Assembly: GCF_021611515.1 (NCBI RefSeq)
Contig: NZ_CP090960.1
Span: 1,736,001-1,800,000 of the forward strand
DNA length: 64,000 bases
Direction of reading: 5' to 3'
Origin: Mariluticola halotolerans
Lineage (GTDB): Bacteria > Pseudomonadota > Alphaproteobacteria > Rhizobiales > Devosiaceae
The notes under the pieces were generated by a model that made no database searches, was not told the origin of the DNA, and saw only the letters and a program-made list of their open reading frames with translations. Made by a program: the position numbers and the translations under genes. Shown here in pieces: positions 58,259 to 64,000 of the stretch (its first letter is position 1; every line of letters starts with the position of its first letter).

Positions 58259-59164
58259 ATGAACGCCCATTTGGCCCTGATCAAACGCGAACTGCTGGAA
58301 CATCGCGGCGCGTTCCTTTACGCACCAGCCGCGCTTCTGGCAGCCCTGTTCGCCATGCTCATCCTCAGCCTTGTTTTTGGTGAGACCGAATTCACCCATA
58401 TTACCCGCGGTGATGTGACCATCGACTGGCGGGAGACCGGCGTCGATCTCTACTATATCGGCCTGGCGGCGATATTCGCCATGTGGTCCGGCTATCTGAT
58501 GATCGCGCTGTTCTTTTATTATGCCGACAGCTTTTCGGCGGACCGGCGCAATAATTCGATGCTGTTCTGGAAATCCATGCCGCAAAGCGATTTGAAAATC
58601 CTCACCAGCAAGGCTCTGGCCGGCATCACTATCTTTCCGCTGCTCATCTTTATCTTTGCCGTGATCACCGGGTTTTTGATCTACCCGTTCAGCTTTCTCG
58701 TCGCGATGCGCATCCCGATCATACCGCTGATCAATCCGGCAGAAATGCTGGGCGCGTGGGTGCAAATGGCGCTGGTGGGCGCGGTCTATTTCGTACTCAC
58801 TATTTTGTGGTACGCGCCGTTTCTGGCATGGGTTGCCGGCCTGTCGACGCTCGTACAGCGCTGGAGCATACCCTTGGCCTTTCTCATCCCCGGCGCTGTG
58901 GTGCTGGTCGAGAAAGTCACCAGCTATGGCCGTGGCGGCAGCCAGCCGATTGCCGAATATCTTGGATATCGCGCCGATGGCATTCTTGAGGATTCCGATA
59001 TTTTCAAACAGGTGTTCCGGGAGGGCTCGTTCACGCCGTTCGAACTTTTGTCCGAAATGCTGATCCGGACCGACTGGACGCAAATGCTTGTGGGATTGCT
59101 GTTTGCAATTGTGGCGGTCTATCTCGCCAGCGAATACCGGCGGCGTCGGCTGGAAGCATCCTGA
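58259..59164 (+). CDS. ABC-2 type permease of the GntR-linked exporter
   Basis: A 301-residue membrane protein with about six helices (near residues 20-40, 65-88, 118-150, 162-195, 205-225 and 270-292). Its gene sits behind the ATPase and regulator genes. The ATG at 58259 has AGGAG 6-7 bases upstream. The export substrate is unknown; antibiotics or envelope stress are the usual triggers of this operon type. Confidence 0.82.
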   Translation: MNAHLALIKRELLEHRGAFLYAPAALLAALFAMLILSLVFGETEFTHITRGDVTIDWRETGVDLYYIGLAAIFAMWSGYLMIALFFYYADSFSADRRNNSMLFWKSMPQSDLKILTSKALAGITIFPLLIFIFAVITGFLIYPFSFLVAMRIPIIPLINPAEMLGAWVQMALVGAVYFVLTILWYAPFLAWVAGLSTLVQRWSIPLAFLIPGAVVLVEKVTSYGRGGSQPIAEYLGYRADGILEDSDIFKQVFREGSFTPFELLSEMLIRTDWTQMLVGLLFAIVAVYLASEYRRRRLEAS

Positions 59165-59173
59165 ACCGGATTT

Positions 59174-59198
59174 GCGGGCGGCACACTGTGCTGCCCGC
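59174..59198. terminator. Bidirectional hairpin between ABC permease and DUF1513 genes
   Basis: GCGGGCGGCAC (59174-59184) pairs with GTGCTGCCCGC (59188-59198) with one G-U pair. It sits between two convergent stop codons. A short T/C-rich tract (CTCTTTC) follows on the plus strand. Confidence 0.65.
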
Positions 59199-59205
59199 AG
59201 CTCTT

Positions 59206-60288
59206 TCAAGCCCTGGTCAGCGTGACCATGTGATGGTCAAAATAATAGTCGGGCGCAAATGTGCGGGTGTCGCCGCTCACGAACTCGCCCGCACCGGTTG
59301 AAAACACAAACGCATCGCGGGCCCAGCTGACCCCGCACACCTTGTCTGCCTCAACAAGCTCTGCCTTGCCGCTCGTGGCGTCGAGAATAACCGCAGCGCC
59401 GCCGACGGGCGAGGTCGCCACAATCAGACTGCCATCCGGGGACGCAGCCATTGCGCCGACATAGCCGGCCAGCCGGGCATTAAGGTCGCCGGGCAAGGTT
59501 GCAATCTCCAGCGGCTCATCGGGGCTTGCCGAAGCGATCAGCGGAATATCGTCGGCTCTGGCGCCCTGATATTGCCCCCCGATCCAGATCCGGCCATTGG
59601 TCCCGATTGCGGTATGGCGCAGGGATAGCTGATGATATTCAGCCGGCAGTTTATGGGTTGCGATGATCGTGCCGGTGTCCCTATCCAGCCAGGTGATATT
59701 GGGCTGCATCGTGGCGATATTCAGCTTGGCCCGTCCGTAATCGGGATGGGTCTCAATGCCGCCATTGGCGATGCAAAGCCATTTGCCGTCCGGACTGATT
59801 TCCACGTCATGCGGACCAACACCGCCGGAATAGAATTCACCGATCCTGCGGAAACCATCGGTTGCGTCATAGATCCCGATCATGCCCCGGCTATTGTCGA
59901 AATCATTCTCGGTGGCATAAAGCAGTTTGCCATCGGGCGCGAAGGCCCCGTGCCCGAAGAAATGCCGCCCCTCGGGGCTGGTAATTGTCGCGATCCCCTC
60001 CCCTTCCCTTGAGAAAACAACGGCAAAGGTGCCGGGCCGGCGTGCGAACGCTACCAGCCTGCCGGTATGCGCACACTGGGTCACGTCATGGCCGCGATCC
60101 GGCAAGGAGACGGTCGAGATGATCGCGCCGGTCTCGGAGACGATGGCCGCGGCGAAACGCCCGTTATGGGTCATGCCGGCGGTGGCATAAACGATATCGG
60201 CGCTGGCCAATGCTTCGGCCCGTTGCGGGGCGAGACCCGCTGCGAAAGCAGCACCGGCGGACGCTATGAATGTGCGGCGGGTCCACAT
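59206..60288 (-). CDS. DUF1513 family Tat-exported protein of the imelysin cluster
   Basis: A 360-residue protein. The N-terminus MWTRRTFIASAGAAFAAGLA is a Tat-type signal (RRTFIA, then a hydrophobic core). The rest forms repeated beta-blade segments such as HFFGHGAFAPDGKLLYATEND and VGPHDVEISPDGKWLCIANGG, a beta-propeller of the DUF1513 family. It is the last gene of the iron-handling cluster, where this family normally sits behind imelysin and di-heme genes. Its exact role is unknown. Confidence 0.85.
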   Translation of the reverse strand: MWTRRTFIASAGAAFAAGLAPQRAEALASADIVYATAGMTHNGRFAAAIVSETGAIISTVSLPDRGHDVTQCAHTGRLVAFARRPGTFAVVFSREGEGIATITSPEGRHFFGHGAFAPDGKLLYATENDFDNSRGMIGIYDATDGFRRIGEFYSGGVGPHDVEISPDGKWLCIANGGIETHPDYGRAKLNIATMQPNITWLDRDTGTIIATHKLPAEYHQLSLRHTAIGTNGRIWIGGQYQGARADDIPLIASASPDEPLEIATLPGDLNARLAGYVGAMAASPDGSLIVATSPVGGAAVILDATSGKAELVEADKVCGVSWARDAFVFSTGAGEFVSGDTRTFAPDYYFDHHMVTLTRA

Positions 60289-60296
60289 GGCAGAAC

Positions 60297-61364
60297 TCAG
60301 TCGCCATCCATGGCGGAGAAGCCGGCGCTCAGCCCGAGTTCAGCGCCGATCTGTTGCACGGCAATCCGCTGCAGGGAGGTCGTCAGGATCAACAAATAGC
60401 TGATTTTGCCGCGCGCGATGTCGTCATCAAGCGCGTCGGCTACCGGTGGATTGATATCACCTGCTGTCCGCACGAAATTGTCGAGCTCGAACACAAAGGC
60501 CCCACCTGCCCAACGCGCACTCTCGGCCAGGGCATCTGACAGGCCGGTGACAATGAACATGTCCCGCAGGCCGAGCGCATTGGCGCGCAACGCCTCAAAG
60601 GTCAGCCCCGAACGCCAGAACAGGGCCGCCTTGGGGTTCGAACCGGCGCGGCTATTGGCGTAGAATGGCGAGAGCCGCGTGTCACGCAACAATTCCATGC
60701 CATGCACCCAGACGCCCAGCAATTCCTGCATTACCTCCGCCTCGGTCCGGTAATCGGCATAACCGGGCTGGGGGGAGATCATATGGCTGGCAATGCCGTC
60801 TTCCGCTTCCCAATCGGCGACAATCTCGGCACCATTCGCCTGGATCGCCTCAGCGATCGTGCGGCCGAAAGCACAGCGATAGGCGCCATCCGGCCCGGTC
60901 AGGTTTTCAGCGCCCGTACCGAACAGCACAAATTCAAGCGCCCCCAAACCCTGCAGGGCAACGCTTTTCTGGCGCAGGCTTTCCAGCGAGGTGGTGGTGT
61001 CGTCCTTTGTGGCGATTGCCGCCTGTACCTGCTTCAGTCCGGTGGATTTACGGTCTGGCCAGAACAGGATCTTGTCCAGCCGGTTATCGGTGAGGACCGG
61101 GCCAAACCGGACCGGTTCGATCCGGCTCCAGGCGGTGACCAATGCCTTGAATCCGGCGCGGGCGGTCGCCAGATTTGCCGCATTCGGTTCTGCACAAAGC
61201 CGGTCTATGCTGAACGCCTGCAGTTCCGCCTCGCCTGTCAATTGCTCATAGCCCGGCAGAATGAAGCCGGAAATGGCTGAGCGGGCAATATCGCTGGCCG
61301 CCGCTCTTGCGGGCGATGTGGCAAGGAAGGGGACCAGAACGAGGGCGACGAACAGACGCAGCAT
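60297..61364 (-). CDS. Imelysin family protein (second copy of the cluster)
   Basis: A 355-residue secreted protein. The signal peptide (MLRLFVALVLVPFLATSPARA, cleaved after ARA/AA) is followed by the helical imelysin fold with GFILPGYEQLTGEAELQ at the start and the block WSRIEPVRFGPVLTDNRLDKILFWPDRKS. Imelysins such as IrpA, EfeO and algal-type iron-regulated proteins occur in ferric/ferrous iron uptake systems. Only one base separates it from the di-heme gene, so it is cotranscribed. Confidence 0.87.
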   Translation of the reverse strand: MLRLFVALVLVPFLATSPARAAASDIARSAISGFILPGYEQLTGEAELQAFSIDRLCAEPNAANLATARAGFKALVTAWSRIEPVRFGPVLTDNRLDKILFWPDRKSTGLKQVQAAIATKDDTTTSLESLRQKSVALQGLGALEFVLFGTGAENLTGPDGAYRCAFGRTIAEAIQANGAEIVADWEAEDGIASHMISPQPGYADYRTEAEVMQELLGVWVHGMELLRDTRLSPFYANSRAGSNPKAALFWRSGLTFEALRANALGLRDMFIVTGLSDALAESARWAGGAFVFELDNFVRTAGDINPPVADALDDDIARGKISYLLILTTSLQRIAVQQIGAELGLSAGFSAMDGD

Positions 61365-62879
61365 TTAAAGCGACTCCAGAAAGGCGATAAGTGAATCACG
61401 GTCGGGCTTGGACATGTCAATGACAGCCTGTTGTTGTGTTTCCGCCTCGCCACCATGCCACAATATGGCTTCAAGCAGATTACGGGCACGGCCATCATGC
61501 AGAAACTGGGTATGGCCGCTGACCTCTTTTGTCAGGCCAATGCCCCAAAGCGGCGGCGTGCGCCATTCATATCCATCCGCATCGCCATCGGGTCGGTGAT
61601 CGGCCAAGCCCTCCCCCATATCGTGCAACAGCACGTCGGAATAGGGCCAGATCAGCTGGAAGGCGTGTATGTCGTCCGCTGCATCGCGGCGGGTCACAAA
61701 TTTGGGCGTATGGCAGCTGATGCAGCCGGTTTCGTAGAAAACCTGCTTGCCGCGCAGCACCTGCGGATCATCAACGTTGCGGCGGGCGGGCACGGCGAGG
61801 TTCTGGCTATAAAACGTGACCAGCGGCATGACCGGATCGGGGGCTTCCGTATCGCCCAGCGCCAGCTGCACGCCATTGGGGGCGGCCAGACAATCAGTTT
61901 GCAGCGCGGTACAATCCCCTGCGTGATTGGGGACTTCCGGCGATGAAATCCCCACGTCACCGGCAAAAGCGTGGGCACTTTGCGTGCCGATGCCGGGCAT
62001 GGTGGCTTTCCAGCCGAAGCGGCCGAGCACCAGTTCGCCTGTGGTTTTGTCCAGCACCCAGCTGGGACGTCCTGAAATACCATCGCCGTCAGCATCATCA
62101 GGATCTGCATTGGCGAGAATATCGGCGGGATGAATTTGCTCGATCAGGCCCAGCCCGATCATCGGCGAGGCTATGCGCGGTGACAAAAGAATATCCGGGT
62201 CCGGATCGCCATAGCCGGGATTTTCAAACGTATAGGTTGGCTGGCGGAGGCTGACGACCGTCCCATCGGCCAGTTCAACCGGTACTTCCTCATAAGAAAT
62301 CCCCATGTCGCCCTCGGCCTTGAAGCCGGGAATGGCACGGTTTTGCAATTGTCCGCCATAAATGGGGGCTGGCACATTCTGCCATTCCCGGCTGGCGAGT
62401 TTGGCTTTCTCTTCGTCGGTTTTGGGTGGCACCGAGAGCCGCAAGAAAAGCGAGGTCGCCTTTTCGCCCTCGGTATCGGGCGCGCGGCCGCGACCGTCCT
62501 TGACGTGGCAGGATTGGCACGACCGAGCATTGAACAGCGGCCCCAATCCGTCAGAGGCAAGCGTTGAGGATGGTGACGACACCCAGAGCTTGCGGAACAG
62601 GGCATTGCCGAGCTTGAAAGTCTCTTCCTGCTCAAACGAAAGATTTTCGGAGAAATGCGAAAAGGCGTCACGGTTCACTTCGGCAGTTGAAGTGGTGGCC
62701 CCGGCCTGCTTGGCCTCGAAACGCTCTGCTTTCGAAAAATCGCTCGTTGGCTTTGTGACACTGGTGACCCGCCCCCGGTCTTTGGGGGTCAGGTCATCTC
62801 GTACGGGATCTGCCGCAAACCCATGCGCGGCAGTCGCAATGATAACGCCTGCTGCGAAAATTACGGGACTGCACTTCAT
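61365..62879 (-). CDS. Di-heme c-type cytochrome oxidoreductase (DUF1111)
   Basis: A 504-residue periplasmic protein with a signal peptide (FAAGVIIATAAHGFA). Two CXXCH heme c sites are visible, in ARSCQSCHVKDGRG and ETGCISCHTPKF. The long insert between them and VLHDMGEGLADHRPDGDADGYEWRTPPLWGIG match the DUF1111 di-heme oxidoreductase family. In this cluster it may transfer electrons for periplasmic iron redox chemistry; that role is inferred from its constant company with imelysins. Confidence 0.88.
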   Translation of the reverse strand: MKCSPVIFAAGVIIATAAHGFAADPVRDDLTPKDRGRVTSVTKPTSDFSKAERFEAKQAGATTSTAEVNRDAFSHFSENLSFEQEETFKLGNALFRKLWVSSPSSTLASDGLGPLFNARSCQSCHVKDGRGRAPDTEGEKATSLFLRLSVPPKTDEEKAKLASREWQNVPAPIYGGQLQNRAIPGFKAEGDMGISYEEVPVELADGTVVSLRQPTYTFENPGYGDPDPDILLSPRIASPMIGLGLIEQIHPADILANADPDDADGDGISGRPSWVLDKTTGELVLGRFGWKATMPGIGTQSAHAFAGDVGISSPEVPNHAGDCTALQTDCLAAPNGVQLALGDTEAPDPVMPLVTFYSQNLAVPARRNVDDPQVLRGKQVFYETGCISCHTPKFVTRRDAADDIHAFQLIWPYSDVLLHDMGEGLADHRPDGDADGYEWRTPPLWGIGLTKEVSGHTQFLHDGRARNLLEAILWHGGEAETQQQAVIDMSKPDRDSLIAFLESL

Positions 62880-62937
62880 AAGCTTTTACTGCTCCAGATT
62901 ATCGGCCGCCGCAAAAGCCCGATCGGGTTATGGCAAC

Positions 62938-63423
62938 CTATTCGGCGTCCAGCGAAGTCCCGGCATTGAGCTGGCCATAGCTCACCTCTCCCAGCTTGTC
63001 CAAAAGCGCCAGCTGGGTTTCAAGAAAATCGATATGGCCTTCTTCGTCCGTCAGCAATTCCTCAAAGAGTCGCATGGAGACGATGTCGCCCTTTTCGTGA
63101 CAAATCTCGCGGGAGTTCGCGTAGCTCGCCCGCGCTTCATGTTCACCTGCCAGATCCGCCTCGAGCACCTCGCGCACCGACTGACCGATCTTGAGGGGCG
63201 CAACCTGCTGCAGATTTGGATGGCCTTCAAGAAAGATGATCCGCGCAACAAGCTTGTCGGCGTGATGCATTTCCTCGATCGATTCAGCCCGTTCTTTCTG
63301 TGCCAGTTTTGTGTAACCCCAATCCTCCAGCAGCCGGAAATGCACCCAATACTGGTTGACTGCCCCGAGCTCGAGAAACAGCGCTTCGTTCAGCCGTTCG
63401 ATAACCTTGTCGTCCCCGCGCAT
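62938..63423 (-). CDS. bfr: Bacterioferritin
   Basis: A 161-residue ferritin-like four-helix protein storing iron as a 24-mer with heme. Di-iron ferroxidase residues are in place (E18 in [11 protein letters not shown]51 and H54 in [11 protein letters not shown], later E and E/H in [10 protein letters not shown] and [11 protein letters not shown]), and the heme-ligand methionine is M52. The ATG at 63423 has GGAGAGG upstream. Its first 140 bases lie inside the frame of the upstream bfd gene. Confidence 0.93.
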   Translation of the reverse strand: MRGDDKVIERLNEALFLELGAVNQYWVHFRLLEDWGYTKLAQKERAESIEEMHHADKLVARIIFLEGHPNLQQVAPLKIGQSVREVLEADLAGEHEARASYANSREICHEKGDIVSMRLFEELLTDEEGHIDFLETQLALLDKLGEVSYGQLNAGTSLDAE

Positions 63424-63700
63424 GGCGTTTCCTCTCCATTTTCGTTTGCAAACCGGATAGCCGGTCGCGAAGGTCGATCACCTCATGCTCCGGTGTTTCC
63501 AGCGCACGATGATAACCTTCTACAACACGTATTATAGTGTCGACGATCGAGGGAAGACACCCACAGCATTTTCCGCGCTTTTCCAGCACGCTGAACACCA
63601 TGGCCGGCACGATGAGACGCCAGGGATCTTCATCCAGCAGACCGGTGATGACCTGCTCGATTTCCTTGCTGGAGATGATATTGCAGTGACATACAAGCAT
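63284..63700 (-). CDS. bfd: Bacterioferritin-associated ferredoxin-like protein, extended C-terminus
   Basis: The first 65-70 residues ([17 protein letters not shown], then [20 protein letters not shown]) carry the CxC...CxxC pattern of the BFD-type [2Fe-2S] domain, which reduces bacterioferritin to release iron. The reading frame, however, has no stop before 63284 and continues as non-family sequence across the bfr start, giving about 138 residues instead of the usual 60-100. This could be a lost stop codon, a frameshift, or a sequencing error near the gene end. The ATG at 63700 starts the conserved domain. Confidence 0.75.
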   Translation of the reverse strand: MLVCHCNIISSKEIEQVITGLLDEDPWRLIVPAMVFSVLEKRGKCCGCLPSIVDTIIRVVEGYHRALETPEHEVIDLRDRLSGLQTKMERKRHARGRQGYRTAERSAVSRARGSQPVLGAFPAAGGLGLHKTGTERTG

Positions 63701-63713
63701 TGAATGCGCGCCA

Positions 63714-63750
63714 AAAAGCAAAAGGGACCGAGCGGCATATGCGCCGCCCG
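63714..63750 (-). terminator. Hairpin between upstream imelysin gene and bfd
   Basis: On the minus strand CGGGCGGC pairs with GCCGCTCG (63743-63750 with 63729-63736, one G-U pair) over a 6-base loop. It is followed by GTCCCTTTTGCTTTTT. It resembles an intrinsic terminator and would split the cluster into two transcription units or attenuate bfd-bfr. Confidence 0.6.
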
Positions 63751-63761
63751 ATCATTGTTGA

Positions 63762-64000
63762 TTACTGGAATACAGCGTCCGGGCTATCAAGGCTGTCAGA
63801 ACCTTCAATGCTGACATCGCCGAGATTGAGCGCGGTCACGATGCGCTCAATTGACGTGGTCTGGTCGACCAGCGCGTCAATTGCCGCCATCACCGTCGCA
63901 TTGCCCTCATCATTGGCTTCGCCAATCATCTGGTCATACGCTTCAACGGTTTCGGCACGGGTCACCATGTCCCCCATGCGCGCCATCGTGATGGAAAGCT
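63762..64000 (-). CDS. Imelysin family protein, C-terminal part, cut by window edge
   Basis: Only the last 79 codons are visible; the frame is open to base 64000. The end of the protein (IDALVDQTTSIERIVTALNLG followed by EGSDSLDSPDAVFQ) matches the conserved C-terminus of iron-regulated imelysins. It would be the first gene of the cluster imelysin - bfd - bfr - di-heme - imelysin - DUF1513. Confidence 0.82.
   Translation of the reverse strand, partial: LSITMARMGDMVTRAETVEAYDQMIGEANDEGNATVMAAIDALVDQTTSIERIVTALNLGDVSIEGSDSLDSPDAVFQ

Noticed and set aside
1-64000. CRISPR arrays, prophage modules or known defence gene sets
   Set aside because: No regularly spaced repeats, no Cas, phage structural, restriction or toxin-antitoxin proteins were recognised anywhere in the window.

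Overview
The window is a continuous stretch of a GC-rich alphaproteobacterial chromosome. Lineage markers are a GcrA cell-cycle regulator with GANTC sites in its promoter, a class I lysyl-tRNA synthetase, a SAM-II riboswitch ahead of metZ, the two-module dCTP deaminase, the ligase-associated helicase/PdeM DNA repair pair, and the imelysin/di-heme/DUF1513 iron cluster. Together they point to Hyphomicrobiales (Rhizobiales), possibly near Devosiaceae. The family-level placement is inference from gene content only.

Layout. 1-5.1 kb: a truncated TIGR02186 membrane protein, a DUF3429 protein, an rRNA pseudouridine synthase coupled to an RsmC-like methyltransferase, and an ABC-2 exporter. 5.1-9.2 kb: a VOC protein, then the helicase - AAC(6')-like acetyltransferase - pdeM operon. 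9.3-20.4 kb: housekeeping genes, including a P-loop kinase, an HD-GYP protein, an SDR, a MATE pump, DUF952-pyrD, an S24 regulator with a HAD phosphatase, lysK, a TerB-like protein, a sterol desaturase and a solute-binding protein.

20.7-26.3 kb: a family 2 glycosyltransferase gene is split by a 3,636-bp IS1595-family element at 21500-25135. The element has perfect 25-bp terminal inverted repeats and an 8-bp target duplication (CGATTATC). Removing the element and one duplicate restores an in-frame gene of 633 codons. Besides its transposase the element carries six small genes: a coiled-coil/winged-helix-like protein, two tiny membrane proteins, two small DNA-binding-like proteins and a membrane protein with a pentapeptide-like tail. 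It also carries an intrinsic terminator, a run of hairpins, and paired operator-like repeats between divergent promoters. This is the most unusual region of the window.

26.3-39 kb: a DUF1127-like gene and LysR regulator, tRNA-Gly(CCC), dcd, riboswitch-controlled metZ, a CDP-alcohol phosphotransferase, an RND efflux pair, and the argD-argF-hslO operon. 39.3-48.6 kb: gcrA, then a complete phosphate regulon (phoR, pstS, pstC, pstA, pstB, phoU, phoB) with a four-unit Pho box before pstS, a hairpin between pstS and pstC, and ppk2 divergent from phoR behind a second candidate Pho box. 48.7-56.8 kb: an N-formylglutamate amidohydrolase / ethanolamine-type permease / aldehyde dehydrogenase operon, palindromic repeats, a uxuB-like dehydrogenase divergent from kdgK, a DUF924 protein and a two-domain VOC dioxygenase-like protein. 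57-64 kb: a GntR(YtrA)-ABC transporter operon, then an iron-handling cluster (imelysin, bfd, bfr, di-heme oxidoreductase, second imelysin, DUF1513) that runs off the right edge.

Functions are assigned from recognisable motifs and family resemblance read by eye. No database search was run.
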